From Verrucomicrobiota bacterium (GTDB lineage: Bacteria; Verrucomicrobiota; Verrucomicrobiia; Limisphaerales; Pedosphaeraceae): a DNA stretch of 64,000 nucleotides. The notes under the pieces were generated by a model. That model saw nothing but the letters and a program-made list of their open reading frames with translations, was not told where the DNA came from and searched no databases. The DNA lies in NCBI GenBank assembly GCA_021325145.1, contig JAJPHR010000011.1:32962-96961 (forward strand), read 5' to 3'. This document shows positions 47,224 to 56,672 of the stretch, one piece after another (the stretch's first letter is position 1; every line of letters starts with the position of its first letter). A program made the position numbers and the translations under genes.

Positions 47224-50034
47224 CTACTCTTTTTCGAGGCACTTCCGGACGGCGGCGGCAAGCCGGTGAGGGTGGTACGGCTTCTGAAGGAAATTGACGC
47301 CTTCCTGCAGGACAAAATCCTTGCCGATGATATCCGCGCTGTAACCGCTGGTGAAAATGGCTTTGAGCCCCGGCTTCTCCGCCTGCACTTTTTTGGCCAA
47401 ATCACTTCCGGTCATGCCGTCGGGCATGACGAGGTCCGTGAGCAGCAGGTCAATTTTATCCCGTTGCTCGCGCCAGATTTCGAGCGCGGCCTTGCCGGTG
47501 TCGGCTTCCAGGACCCGATAGCCGTGCGCTTTGAGGATGCTGGAAACCAACTCGCGCACCGGCAGCTCGTCTTCGACCACAAGAATGGTTTCCGTTCCGC
47601 CGCGGGCGATGAGTTCGGTGGTGCTCTCTTCGGTGGTGGCGGGGGTGGAGGCGCTGGTGGCCGGCAGGAAGATGTGAAAGGTGGTGCCGACATTGAGTTC
47701 GCTGGCGACTTCAATCCAACCCTGGTGCTGCTTGATAATCCCATAGACCGTGGCGAGGCCAAGGCCGGTGCCTTTGCCAACTTCCTTGGTGGTGAAGAAC
47801 GGCTCGAAGATGCGCGGGAGATTCTCCGGTTCGATACCGCACCCCGTGTCGATGACACTGAGGCAGGCGAAGCGGCCGGGCCGTCCGGCGGAATGCCGGG
47901 CAAGGTCCGCCCGGATGATCTCCAGGACGGAAATATTGATGGTTAACCGGCCGCCCAGCGGCATGGCATCGCGCGAGTTGACTGCGAGGTTCAGGAGCAC
48001 TTGTTCCATCATGCCGACATCCGCGTGGACGAGTGGCAGCGTGGCCGAGTAATTGAACTGAACCGCAATGTCCTCCCCGAGAATCCGGCCAAGCATCCGC
48101 GTCATGTGGCTGACGACTTCGTTCAGATCCAATTGCTTCGGCTGCATCATCTGCCGCCGGCTGAAGGTGAGCAATTGGCGGGTGAGTCCCGCGGCGCGTT
48201 CCGCCGCCTGGGAGATTTGTTCCGCGGACGCGCCAGCCTGTTCCGAAAGCTGGCCGAAGGTGCGCAGCAGGGACGCGTGGCCCTGGATTACCGTAAGGAT
48301 GTTGTTGAAATCGTGCGCCACGCCGCCGGCCAACTGGCCAATGGCGTCCATTTTCTGCGACTGGCGCAACTGGTCCTGAAGGCGCTTTTGTTCGGTAATG
48401 TCGCGGAAAAGACTCAACAGCAGGGGCTTTTGACCGCGCACTTCGACAAACGAACTGGCGATCTCGAGGTCCAAGGTCCGGCCGGAACGGAACACCATCT
48501 GCCTTTCAATCCGGCGCTCGACGGTTCGTTCCCGGAAGCGTTGCCGGTAATTGGCGAGTTTGGCTTCGACGTTTTCCCTTTCGGCGTACACGACCGTGTA
48601 CAGTTTGCCTTCCAGTTCGGAGTTGTGCATGCCCACCAGCTTCGCGAAGGCTTCATTGGCCGCCACAATCACTCCGTGCTCATCCGTCAAGCGCATGCCA
48701 TCCACCGAATTCTCCCAAACGGAATGAAAACGACTCTCGCTTTCCCGCAGGGCGCGTTCCACGCGGATTCGCTCCAGGGCGCCGCCGCAGTAATCAGCCA
48801 GCGTTTGCAACGCGGCGAGATCCTGCTGCGAGTAGGCTTTTATTTGATAACTTTGGAGCGACAGGATGCCGATCACCCGCGTGCGGCTGCGCATCGGGAC
48901 AAACATCAGCGAGGCGGAGGGCCGTCCCTTGTCTCCAATCGACACTCCGTCCGGCGTGAGATGAATCGGCTCCTCGCGCAGGATCAATTCGGCGCTCTGG
49001 TTCAAAATCCTCCGGGTACGCGTGGTCGGAATTGGGTCAATCTCGGAATCGGGGATCTCCACCCGGCGGCCCTGGATGGTGTCTATGCTCAGCACCGGCT
49101 GGATTTTATCCTCCTCCGTGGAGTAAAGATTCAAGGTGCAGGCGTCCCAGCGGAAGAGGCTGTCGGCCACCTCGACAATCACCTTGGCGGCCTCTTTGGC
49201 GGTGGTGGCTGAACTGAGCTGGCGGCCAAGTTTGGAGAGCACGGAGTTGTACTGCTCGGCGCGCTGCCGGTCGGTTACGTCGCGCGAGTTAACCACCACG
49301 CCCCCCACGTCCGGATCATGCAGCAGACTTTGGCCAATCGACTCAAGGTGATGCCACGAACCGTCCTGGTGGCGGAAACGAAATGCCGCCGTCACCGTCA
49401 CCTTCGGTTCCATCATGGCCTTCCGAAAGGCTTCCTGGGCTCTGGCCACGTCCTCGGGATGAATGAATGTGAAGGCGTTCTGGCCAACCAGTTCCTCCGG
49501 TTGGTAACCCAGCATGCGCGTGATCGAAGGGCTGTTGTATAGGTAAACCCCTTCCTGGTTGAGGATGGTGACGATATCCAGCGCGTTCTCGGACAGCGCG
49601 CGGAACAGCTTCTCGCTGCGCACCAGGGCCGTCTCGGCGCGCAAGCGGCTGCGCCGGTCCTCGGCTTCGCGCAAGGCGCGGCGCACGGCGGGGACCAGCC
49701 GTTCCGGCCAATGTTTGAGCACATAATCGCTCGCGCCGGCCCTCAGGCTCTCGATGGCGGCCTCTTCACCAATGGTGCCCGAAACGAGCAGAATGGGTGT
49801 CGCGGGCGACTTTTCCCGGGCCAGCTTCAGCGCCTTGAGCCCGTCGTAGGTTGGCAGGAAATAATCGGCGATAATCAGGTCGAAAGGCTCCCCTTGCAAC
49901 GCCGCCTCAAACGCTTCGCGGGTTTCGACGCACACCACCTCCGGGGTGAAGCCCTCCGCCGCGAGCTTGGATTGCACCAGGGCTGAGTAATCCCGGTTGT
50001 CTTCCAGGTGCAATACACGCAACGGCGGATTCAT
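47224..50034 (-). CDS. Hybrid histidine kinase: REC-PAS-GAF-PAS-HisKA-HATPase-REC
   Basis: 936 aa from [13 protein letters not shown]; the 86 upstream in-frame residues lack family character. Order: REC with [14 protein letters not shown] (about 4-125); PAS with [18 protein letters not shown] (about 145-255); GAF (about 265-430); PAS with [18 protein letters not shown] (about 435-550); HisKA with [14 protein letters not shown] (phospho-His); HATPase with [20 protein letters not shown] and [12 protein letters not shown]; and a terminal REC with [12 protein letters not shown]. No TM, so it is a soluble sensor. A divergent single-domain response regulator begins 242 nt away and could relay phosphate to or from it. 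Confidence 0.93.
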   Translation of the reverse strand: MNPPLRVLHLEDNRDYSALVQSKLAAEGFTPEVVCVETREAFEAALQGEPFDLIIADYFLPTYDGLKALKLAREKSPATPILLVSGTIGEEAAIESLRAGASDYVLKHWPERLVPAVRRALREAEDRRSRLRAETALVRSEKLFRALSENALDIVTILNQEGVYLYNSPSITRMLGYQPEELVGQNAFTFIHPEDVARAQEAFRKAMMEPKVTVTAAFRFRHQDGSWHHLESIGQSLLHDPDVGGVVVNSRDVTDRQRAEQYNSVLSKLGRQLSSATTAKEAAKVIVEVADSLFRWDACTLNLYSTEEDKIQPVLSIDTIQGRRVEIPDSEIDPIPTTRTRRILNQSAELILREEPIHLTPDGVSIGDKGRPSASLMFVPMRSRTRVIGILSLQSYQIKAYSQQDLAALQTLADYCGGALERIRVERALRESESRFHSVWENSVDGMRLTDEHGVIVAANEAFAKLVGMHNSELEGKLYTVVYAERENVEAKLANYRQRFRERTVERRIERQMVFRSGRTLDLEIASSFVEVRGQKPLLLSLFRDITEQKRLQDQLRQSQKMDAIGQLAGGVAHDFNNILTVIQGHASLLRTFGQLSEQAGASAEQISQAAERAAGLTRQLLTFSRRQMMQPKQLDLNEVVSHMTRMLGRILGEDIAVQFNYSATLPLVHADVGMMEQVLLNLAVNSRDAMPLGGRLTINISVLEIIRADLARHSAGRPGRFACLSVIDTGCGIEPENLPRIFEPFFTTKEVGKGTGLGLATVYGIIKQHQGWIEVASELNVGTTFHIFLPATSASTPATTEESTTELIARGGTETILVVEDELPVRELVSSILKAHGYRVLEADTGKAALEIWREQRDKIDLLLTDLVMPDGMTGSDLAKKVQAEKPGLKAIFTSGYSADIIGKDFVLQEGVNFLQKPYHPHRLAAAVRKCLEKE

Positions 50035-50276
50035 CGCCCGAGTCTGGCATGTTTCCGGCGCACATTTCAAGGTTGCAGGTGAATACCCTATTTCAGGCCA
50101 CTCGGGGAAGGCTAAGCTCTTAATAACTTCGCGATTGGATGAAAGGCGCATGGAGCCTGGTTTTAACACGGGGCAAATTGGCGGTCGGCCGCATCGTAGT
50201 TTTGTCGCTTGCCAAACGGACAGAGTGGGGCATTTTGGGAAAGACGGCAGCGCGGTCCGACGGAGTATAGAGTCGA

Positions 50277-50732
50277 ATGCACGATGAGCCATTTACAGTT
50301 TTGGTGGTGGAAGACAACGCCGAAGAAGTCATTTTGCTCCAACGGGCTTTCCAGCGAACCGGGCTGAATGTTTCAGTGCAGTTTGTGGTCAACGGCGAAG
50401 AGGCGATTGATTACCTGAGCGGCGTGGACCGGTTTGGCGACCGCGCCAATTTTCCCGAACCGGACGTCGTCCTGATGGATTTGAAGATGCCGCGCAAGGG
50501 CGGCTTCGAAGTGCTCGAGTGGTTCCGGAACCTCCAGGAAGGCGCGCTCATTCCCGTGATCGTGCTGACTTCCTCCACCCGCGAAGCCGACGTCCAGCGC
50601 GCCTACAGCCTGGGCGCAAACACCTACTTTTCCAAACCGACCAGCTTCGACGAATTCCAGGGCCTGATCAGGACGCTCTACGAGTACTGGTCGCGCGCCC
50701 GCCGGCCAAAGCCGCTCGCCGTGCGCCACTAG
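50277..50732 (+). CDS. Single-domain response regulator (Rcp1/CheY-like)
   Basis: 151 aa. REC signatures: VLVVEDNAEEVILLQRAF with the acidic pair, phospho-Asp in DVVLMDLKMPRKGGFEVLEW, VLTSSTREADVQRAYSLGAN, and the conserved Lys in YFSKPTSFDEF. The insert NGEEAIDYLSGVDRFGDRANF is typical of the Rcp1 subgroup that partners phytochrome-like and PAS/GAF kinases. There is no output domain. It is transcribed divergently from the hybrid kinase and is a plausible phosphorelay partner. Confidence 0.93.
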   Translation: MHDEPFTVLVVEDNAEEVILLQRAFQRTGLNVSVQFVVNGEEAIDYLSGVDRFGDRANFPEPDVVLMDLKMPRKGGFEVLEWFRNLQEGALIPVIVLTSSTREADVQRAYSLGANTYFSKPTSFDEFQGLIRTLYEYWSRARRPKPLAVRH

Positions 50733-50812
50733 TCGCGGCTTGGGGAAAACGATTTTCAACTTCGCGGGTTCGTCCCCATTCAACTCGCCCGCTGACGTGT
50801 TACCGGTGTAAC

Positions 50813-51064
50813 ATGGACAAAACGTACGTGATCCACTGGAAGTCGAAAGTCAACGGCAGAACCGGCACCGGCACAACCCGTTTCACTCGCGAGGAAGCCG
50901 AAAGCCTGGCTGCGGAATTGAACAGGGACTATCCGGAGATCGAGCATGAAGCAAGCAACGCGGCGTCGCAAACTGCGGCGGCTGACGTGGCCGAGAACGA
51001 CGAACCACTCGCTGGACTGCCTGCCATCGAAGCGCTTCCCGAACCGGTTCCCGTCGCGGGCTGA
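50813..51064 (+). CDS. Small conserved-looking protein of unknown function
   Basis: 83 aa from MDKTYVIHWKSKVNGRTG. The first half (KSKVNGRTGTGTTRFTREEA, ESLAAELNRDYPEI) looks like a compact alpha/beta unit; the tail is acidic and Ala/Pro-rich. No signal or TM. Similar small proteins with the Y-x-I-x-WKS-x5-G-x-G-x9-EEA pattern are common hypotheticals; I know no function. It lies between the response regulator and the methyltransferase, same strand. Confidence 0.6.
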   Translation: MDKTYVIHWKSKVNGRTGTGTTRFTREEAESLAAELNRDYPEIEHEASNAASQTAAADVAENDEPLAGLPAIEALPEPVPVAG

Positions 51065-51075
51065 TTGGCCGCGCC

Positions 51076-51090
51076 GGAGCGCAGAACTCC
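51076..51090. repeat. GGAGCGC-type short repeat
   Basis: GGAGCGCAGAACTCC, an imperfect palindrome, 11 nt after the small gene and upstream of the methyltransferase. Related to 10112-10144, 62134-62148 and 63855-63869. Confidence 0.45.
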
Positions 51091-51172
51091 TGCCCGGCGT
51101 GATCCTGCTATCGTGTTCGAGCGGAAATTCCCCGTCCGCTTGGAGTTGGCGTGAAGGCGTGGAAGCTGTAGC

Positions 51173-52231
51173 ATGGCTGCTGCATTGACGACCACACCAC
51201 ATAAGCGCCGCATCCGCTACCGGGGAACGCATCCGCGCCGATTCGAAGAAAAATACAAGGAGCACGATCCCGCGCGCTACGCGGCGGACGTTCGGAAGAT
51301 CATCGAAAGCGGCAAAACTCCAGCCGGCACGCACCGGCCCATTTGCGTCCGCGAAATCCTGGAGGTTCTCGCGCCACAACCCGGCCAGGTCGCGGTGGAT
51401 GCCACGCTCGGTTACGGCGGCCACGCGCTCGAAATCCTGCGTGCGATTCTTCCAGGTGGCCGGCTCTACGGGCTGGATGTGGATCCCGTCGAACTGCCAA
51501 AAACCGAGGCCCGCCTCCACGCCGCGGGCATTCCGGCCGAGGCGCTGATCGTCCGCCGCACCAATTTCGCCGGCCTGCCCCAATTGCTTGCCGCCGAAGA
51601 CCTGCCAGGCGTGGACATTATCCTCGCCGACCTCGGGCTTTCCTCGATGCAAATCGACAACCCGGCGCGCGGATTCACGTTCAAGCTGGAAGGCCCGCTG
51701 GATTTGCGCATGAACCCGCAGCGCGGACGGCCGGCTTCCGCATTGCTCGCGGCGCTGGACGAGACAGCGCTGGTCCAACTTCTGACTGAAAACGCAGACG
51801 AACCCCACGCCCGCTCCATCGCACAGGCGATCCTCCGGGTTCAAGCGCGCACCCCCATCGCCACCACCACGGCCCTGGCGGCGGCGGTCCGCAGTGCTTT
51901 CCCGGCTGCCTCTGGCGAACGCTCCCGGGAGCAAATTGATTCCAGCGTTCGCCGCGTGTTCCAGGCCCTGCGGATAGCCGTGAACGATGAATTCAGCGCT
52001 CTGGAAACTTTCCTGCGCTATCTGCCTTCCTGTCTCAATCCCGGCGGGCGTGTGGCCGTGCTGACCTTCCATTCCGGTGAGGACCGGCGCGTGAAGAAAG
52101 CCTTCCAGGCCGGCGAGCGGGACGGTGTGTATGCGCGCATCGCGCACGAAGTCATTCGGCCTGCCCAGGAAGAAATTCGCTCGAACCCGCGCGCTTCATC
52201 CGCGAAGCTGCGTTGGGCGGTCAAGGCCTGA
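51173..52231 (+). CDS. RsmH-family 16S rRNA (cytosine-N4) methyltransferase, extended paralogue type
   Basis: 352 aa. SAM-dependent methyltransferase of the MraW/RsmH family: VDATLGYGGHALEILRAIL (SAM motif), LYGLDVDP, DIILADLGLSSMQIDNPARGF, DLRMNP, RRVFQALRIAVNDEFSALE, and VAVLTFHSGEDRRVK. It differs from canonical RsmH in having about 45 extra N-terminal residues (RRIRYRGTHPRRFEEKYKEH... KTPAGTHRPI) and GYGGHA in place of GGGGHS. It is not in a dcw cell-wall cluster. It may be the second RsmH-like paralogue seen in several phyla, so N4 methylation of C1402 is not assured. Confidence 0.85.
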   Translation: MAAALTTTPHKRRIRYRGTHPRRFEEKYKEHDPARYAADVRKIIESGKTPAGTHRPICVREILEVLAPQPGQVAVDATLGYGGHALEILRAILPGGRLYGLDVDPVELPKTEARLHAAGIPAEALIVRRTNFAGLPQLLAAEDLPGVDIILADLGLSSMQIDNPARGFTFKLEGPLDLRMNPQRGRPASALLAALDETALVQLLTENADEPHARSIAQAILRVQARTPIATTTALAAAVRSAFPAASGERSREQIDSSVRRVFQALRIAVNDEFSALETFLRYLPSCLNPGGRVAVLTFHSGEDRRVKKAFQAGERDGVYARIAHEVIRPAQEEIRSNPRASSAKLRWAVKA

Positions 52232-52242
52232 GCGTTCCGACG

Positions 52243-52350
52243 TTCGGAGTCTCCGCTTCAGCCGGTAGAGGCTTCGTTATTGTCGGCCCAGTTGAAAGTG
52301 CCCAAGGCCATGTGTTTGCGTGGACGCCGCCCCGAAGGCGGGACTCCATG
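52243..52350. repeat. Palindromic repeat family G, intergenic copy
   Basis: The arms are TTCGGAGTCTCCGCTTCAGC (near 52243) and, inverted, GAAGGCGGGACTCCATG (to 52350). It has the same arm sequence type and about the same length as the element inside the sensor kinase at 14727-14838. It fills most of the space between the convergent methyltransferase and hpnJ genes. Confidence 0.6.
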
Positions 52351-52370
52351 CAAAACCGCGCCTTTGATGC

Positions 52371-53831
52371 TCAAGCCGCCGCTGCCGCGGCTTTCGCTGC
52401 TTCCAGATCGTTCCGGCGTTGGGCCATGCTCTTGAAGAATTCGTAGCCCTCACGAAGCCGGCGGACGCAAACGTCCTTGTCCTCGAGCATCGTTCGAATA
52501 ATGCGAAGAATAGGTTTCGGGCGCAGGTAGTAGCGATGATAGAAGCGCTCGACGCTGGCGTAGATCTCGTCCTTGCTCAAGCCGGGGTATTCGAGCGCGC
52601 TCTGTTGGAAACCGTCGCCTTCCACGAGGTCGGTTTTGTCTTTCTTGGTGAACCAGCCGTTAAGGCGCGCTTGTTCGTAAAGTTCGGTGCCCGGATACGG
52701 CGCGGCCAAACTCACCTGGAGACTGAACACATCCAGCTCCTGCGCGAAACGAATCGTCTGCTCAATGGTTTCCTTTGTCTCGACCGGCAGGCCGAGGATG
52801 AACGTGCCGTGGATGATAACGCCGGCCTTATGGCAGTCCTTGGTGAACCGGCGCATTTCGTCCGTGGTGACGCCTTTCTTGATGCGCGTGAGCGTTTCGT
52901 CATTCCCGCTTTCGTAGCCGACGAGGAACAAGCGCAGTCCGTTGTCCTTGAAGCTCTTGATCGTGTCGTAATCGAGATTGGCGCGGCTGTTACAGCTCCA
53001 GTTTACGCCGAGCGGCCCAAGTTTCTTGGCGATTTCACGCGCGCGCGGAAGGTTGGCGGTAAAGGTGTCGTCATCGAAGAAAAATTCACGCACCTGCGGA
53101 AAGATTTTCTTCATGTAAGCCATTTCGTCGGCGACATTCTGCGCGCTGCGGACACGATATTTGTGGCCGCCGATGGTTTGGGGCCACAGGCAGAAACTGC
53201 ACTGCGCCGGGCAACCGCGTCCCGTGTACATGCTCACGTACGGGTGCATCAGGTAGCCGATGAAATATTTCTCGATCTGCAGGTCGCGCTTGTAGACGTC
53301 CGCCACCCACGGGAGCGAATCCATGTTTTGGATCATGTCGCGCTCGGGGTTGTGCTTGATTTTGCCGTCCTTGTCCTTGTACGAAAGCCCGGCAATGGTC
53401 GCCAAATCCCGGCCTTCGGCGACTTCCTTGCAGGTGAAATCAAACTCCTTGCGGCCGACCCAATCGATGGCCCAGGACGTTTTAAGTGTTTCCGCAGGCA
53501 ACACCATTGTGTGCGCGCCCACGAAGCCCACCTTGGTTTCCGGCTTTTGCTGCTTGATGGCTTCGGCGACTTTGCAATCGTTTTTCAGCGAGGGCGTCGA
53601 GGTGTTGATGATGACATGATCAAAATCCTTCGCGATGCGCAGCGTTTCCTCCATGTCGATGCCGTGCGGCGGGCAATCCAGCAATCGGGAGCCGGGCACC
53701 AGCGCGGCGGGTTGCGCCAGCCACGTCGGATACCAATAACTCGTGACTTCGCGCCGCGCCTGGTAACGCGCGCCCGCGCCGCCATCGAAACCGTCAAAGG
53801 AAGGTGGACTGAGGAACAGGGTTTTACTCAT
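52371..53831 (-). CDS. hpnJ: Hopanoid biosynthesis B12-binding radical SAM protein HpnJ
   Basis: 486 aa. An N-terminal cobalamin-binding-like half (about 1-170: TLFLSPPSFDGFDGGAGARYQ, VGFVGAHTMVLP) is followed by a radical SAM core with the CXXXCXXC cluster in GRGCPAQCSFCLWPQTIGG. EFFFDDDTFTAN and FLVGYESGNDETL follow. The start YQARREVTSYWYPTWLAQPA is characteristic of HpnJ, which is needed to form the cyclitol ether of bacteriohopanetetrol. It ends in an Ala-rich tail (EAAKAAAAAA). It lies 155 nt downstream of hpnH on the same strand. It implies side-chain modified hopanoids in the membranes. Confidence 0.93.
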   Translation of the reverse strand: MSKTLFLSPPSFDGFDGGAGARYQARREVTSYWYPTWLAQPAALVPGSRLLDCPPHGIDMEETLRIAKDFDHVIINTSTPSLKNDCKVAEAIKQQKPETKVGFVGAHTMVLPAETLKTSWAIDWVGRKEFDFTCKEVAEGRDLATIAGLSYKDKDGKIKHNPERDMIQNMDSLPWVADVYKRDLQIEKYFIGYLMHPYVSMYTGRGCPAQCSFCLWPQTIGGHKYRVRSAQNVADEMAYMKKIFPQVREFFFDDDTFTANLPRAREIAKKLGPLGVNWSCNSRANLDYDTIKSFKDNGLRLFLVGYESGNDETLTRIKKGVTTDEMRRFTKDCHKAGVIIHGTFILGLPVETKETIEQTIRFAQELDVFSLQVSLAAPYPGTELYEQARLNGWFTKKDKTDLVEGDGFQQSALEYPGLSKDEIYASVERFYHRYYLRPKPILRIIRTMLEDKDVCVRRLREGYEFFKSMAQRRNDLEAAKAAAAAA

Positions 53832-53986
53832 GAGATCAAGCTATGTTGGGTTCGGAAAACTGATTGTTCATTTCGACCGGCATTCAACTGTCAAAAGCCT
53901 GGCGCTCTTCTAATTCTTAAACTCTTGGGCAACAATCTCCGCCACCCCAAAGAAAAACCTGGTGGCGGTTACTCCCGGGAACGCGG

Positions 53987-55384
53987 TTAAACGTCCTTCT
54001 TAATCTTGGCCAGCAGGTCGTCGCGCTGGCTCGTGTCGCCGGTGCCGCAACTGCCGCCGGACGCGGGTTCTTCCTTGCGGGAAAAAGCCGCCTGGGCGCC
54101 GTTCATGGCTGCGCGGGGCGAATTGATCGCTGCTTTCGCCTCAGCCAAATGGCCTTTGCCAATCGAAACACCATTAAAGGCGTTGACCTTGCTGCCTTCA
54201 CGATACGGCTTCGGTTTGGGGCCAAAATTATATTTGATGTTCTTCCAGTTGTCGCCGCGCTGATTATGCCGGCCGAGCGCGCCGCTGGGATCGTAGCCGC
54301 AATGGACCATGCAATTCTCGCAACGCGGATCGCGAGCGATGCCGTTGACCACGCCGTATTTGTTCCAGTCCACCTTTTCCAGCATTTCGTGGTACCCGGC
54401 GTAATGACCATCGGTCATCAGGTAGCAAGGCGCTTTCCAGCCGCGAATATTGCGGGTGGGAATCGCCCAGGGCGTGCAGGTCATTTCGCGTTTGCCGGCG
54501 AGAAACTCCTGGTACTGCGTCGTGCCGAAAATGGTGAAGCGTTCGCCCCATTCCTCAATTTTGGCAAACTTCTCGCGGGTCATTTTGCGGGTCAGGAAAA
54601 AGTCCTCCGGCTGCTTGTTGAGCCGCTTGACCATGTCCTTCTTGGCGGCGTCGTATTCGTAACCGGGCGAAATCGTGTGGCCGTCCACCTCCAACGACGA
54701 GAAGTATTCGAACATCTGTTCGACTTCCTTCATGTCGGTTTCCTTGTACACCGTCGTATTGGTGGCGACCTGATAGCCAATCAGTTTGGCCATCTTGACC
54801 GCCTCGACGCATTCCTTGAATACGCCTTCGCGCTCGACAATCAAGTCGTGTGTGTATTCCAGCCCGTCGATGTGCACGTTCCAATACATCCACTTGCTCG
54901 GCTTGATCGTCGCGCGGCCATCGTTTTTGCCCTTGCGAATTGTTTCGCAGTCCTTGTCCGTAATCAACTTTTGGGCGAGCAATTCGGCCAGCTTCGGCTC
55001 CAGCGCGGGGCTGTAAATCCCGGCGAGATATTCGCGCATTTTTTTGCGCATGAACATCCCGTTCGTGCAAATGTAAACAATCCGGCCCTGTTCGAGGATG
55101 CCGTTCACCAATTCCTCGATCTTGGGGTAAATCAAGGGTTCGCCGCCACAGATGGAAACCATGGGGGCATCGCATTCTGCGGCGGAAGCGAGGCAATCCT
55201 CCAGGGACATCATGTCCTTGAGGTTGGTGGAGTATTCGCGGATGCGCCCGCATCCGGTGCAGGTAAGATTGCAGGTATGCAGCGGCTCAAGCTGCAGCAC
55301 CATGGCGAATTTGGGCGTGCGCGCCAGCTTGTGCTTAATAACATGCCGCGCCATCTTCGCCGTTAAGGCCAGCGGAAATCGCAT
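53987..55384 (-). CDS. hpnH: Adenosyl-hopene transferase HpnH (radical SAM)
   Basis: 465 aa. It begins MRFPLALTAKMARHVIKHKL, with the radical SAM cluster CNLTCTGCGRI and the strand SICGGEPLIYPKIEELV. HpnH adds a 5'-deoxyadenosyl group to the hopene side chain, the first committed step of C35 hopanoids. Also seen: HIDGLEYTHDLIVEREGVF, a cluster of late cysteines (CENCMVHCGYDP), and a C-terminal extension of about 90 residues ending GGSCGTGDTSQRDDLLAKIK. The protein is longer than the roughly 330-380 aa usual for HpnH; an insert near residues 115-150 and the tail account for this. Followed by hpnJ. Confidence 0.93.
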   Translation of the reverse strand: MRFPLALTAKMARHVIKHKLARTPKFAMVLQLEPLHTCNLTCTGCGRIREYSTNLKDMMSLEDCLASAAECDAPMVSICGGEPLIYPKIEELVNGILEQGRIVYICTNGMFMRKKMREYLAGIYSPALEPKLAELLAQKLITDKDCETIRKGKNDGRATIKPSKWMYWNVHIDGLEYTHDLIVEREGVFKECVEAVKMAKLIGYQVATNTTVYKETDMKEVEQMFEYFSSLEVDGHTISPGYEYDAAKKDMVKRLNKQPEDFFLTRKMTREKFAKIEEWGERFTIFGTTQYQEFLAGKREMTCTPWAIPTRNIRGWKAPCYLMTDGHYAGYHEMLEKVDWNKYGVVNGIARDPRCENCMVHCGYDPSGALGRHNQRGDNWKNIKYNFGPKPKPYREGSKVNAFNGVSIGKGHLAEAKAAINSPRAAMNGAQAAFSRKEEPASGGSCGTGDTSQRDDLLAKIKKDV

Positions 55385-55399
55385 AATTTAGTTTATTAG

Positions 55400-55615
55400 T
55401 TATTGGGCCAGAGCTACTTGCTTGGCCGGCTCTGATTTTGGAGTGGTCAGGTTAGGCTGAGATTCCGGTTGCTGTGGTTCGGCCTTTAACAGGCCCGGCA
55501 GGAAGAACGACGCCGGCGAAACGCTGTGGGAGCCGCTAAAGCCACCACAACCTGTGACCAGAAGAATTATCGCCGGCACGATTGCCAACCGCCACCATTT
55601 GCAATTAAATCTCAT
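55400..55615 (-). CDS. Small lipoprotein linked to hpnH
   Basis: 71 aa with a signal and lipobox (AIILLVTGC, Cys near residue 23), then GGFSGSHSVSPASFFLPGLL and a Pro/Gln/Glu-rich tail. The SVSPASFFLPGLL core resembles a small conserved lipoprotein often seen in Verrucomicrobia. It is separated from the hpnH start by 15 nt and is first in the lipoprotein-hpnH-hpnJ order. The function is unknown; a role in hopanoid handling is only suggested by position. Confidence 0.7.
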   Translation of the reverse strand: MRFNCKWWRLAIVPAIILLVTGCGGFSGSHSVSPASFFLPGLLKAEPQQPESQPNLTTPKSEPAKQVALAQ

Positions 55616-55782
55616 CTAAGCATTCAAATATAGTCTGCGCGCGATTATGTTAGCAACACTTATTTCACGGGGCAAGGGGGCGGTTGCCAACCTTCAAAGT
55701 CGCCTGAAAACAAGCCCGAAATCACATTCGGCCCGGAAAGTTACGGATGGTTTGCTCCGAGCGATGCCGGCGTTACGACGGG

Positions 55783-55845
55783 AGCGCGGACATTCACGTC
55801 CGCCTCGGGTGTCCGCACGTCCAAGCGGACAAGAATGTCCGCGCT
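55783..55845. repeat. 13-bp perfect inverted repeat element
   Basis: AGCGCGGACATTC (55783-55795) is the exact reverse complement of GAATGTCCGCGCT (55833-55845). The centre also has GTCCGC/GCGGAC pairs. It lies at the 5' end of the open frame of the TPR protein gene. Confidence 0.7.
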
Positions 55846-55874
55846 TGCCTCGCCTGCGGGCAAGCGAGCCCTGT

Positions 55875-56672
55875 TTGGTTTCAAGGCTGGCTGGACGAAG
55901 CGCGTTCTGGATCATTCTGTTGCTACTCTCGGCTTTGCCCGCAATCGCCAGGGCCGATTCACCGAGTTCAACGGATGACCAAGCCACGTTCGCCCGAAAA
56001 GCCGAGGCCGCCTACCAGACCGCTCAAAAACGCTTTCAAGCCGAGCCCGGCAACCCGGAAGCCGAATGGCAGTTCGGACGCGCCTGCTATGACTGGGCGG
56101 ATTTTGTGAACTCGAACGGCGAGCGCGCCAGGATCGCCCAGGAAGGCATCGATGCCTGCCGCAAGTTGATCGAACGCGACGCGCAATCGGTGCCGGGGCA
56201 TTATTACCTGGCATTGAATATCGGCCAACTCGCGCGCACCAAGACGCTGGGCGCGTTGAGGCTGGTCGGGCAAATGGAAGCCGAATTCAAAATCACTCTC
56301 AGCCTCGACCCGAAATTTGACTACGCCGGCGCCGACCGCGGCTTGGGCCTGCTTTACCGCGACGCACCCGGCTGGCCGACCAGCATCGGCAGCAAAAGCA
56401 AAGCCAGGGTGCACTTGCAGCGCGCGGTGAAAACCAGCCCCGACTATCCGGAGAACCTGTTGAACCTGATCGAAGCCGATCTGAAATGGGGCGACCACAA
56501 CGGCGCCTTGCGCGAATGGAAAGCCCTCGATGAACTCTGGCCAACGGCGAAGAAGCAATTCGCGGGCGAAGCGTGGGCGCCGAGTTGGGCCGATTGGGAA
56601 AAACGCCGCTCGGAGGTTCAAAAGAAAATCGGTGAAGCCTCCCGAGTGCTGGAACCGCCGAAAATGAAATAG
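55875..56672 (+). CDS. Exported TPR-type protein (TatT-like)
   Basis: About 265 aa if translation starts at TTG 55875, which places a normal signal peptide first (LVSRLAGRSAFWIILLLLSA). The frame is open to an ATG at 55647, but that would put 76 repeat-derived residues (ERGHSRPPRVSARPSGQECP) before the signal. The mature part has TPR-like helices: ATFARKAEAAYQTAQKRF, AEWQFGRACYDWADFV, VPGHYYLALNIGQLARTKT, and KARVHLQRAVKTSPDYPENL. It resembles TRAP-associated TatT-type TPR proteins; the partner is unknown. It diverges from the hpn unit. Confidence 0.65.
   Translation: MVSRLAGRSAFWIILLLLSALPAIARADSPSSTDDQATFARKAEAAYQTAQKRFQAEPGNPEAEWQFGRACYDWADFVNSNGERARIAQEGIDACRKLIERDAQSVPGHYYLALNIGQLARTKTLGALRLVGQMEAEFKITLSLDPKFDYAGADRGLGLLYRDAPGWPTSIGSKSKARVHLQRAVKTSPDYPENLLNLIEADLKWGDHNGALREWKALDELWPTAKKQFAGEAWAPSWADWEKRRSEVQKKIGEASRVLEPPKMK

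Noticed and set aside
48001..49212. 403-codon open frame opposite the hybrid kinase
   Set aside because: Antisense shadow of the PAS/GAF/HisKA region.
52419..53990. 523-codon open frame opposite hpnJ
   Set aside because: Mirror of the hpnJ coding frame; hpnJ shows the radical SAM cluster.
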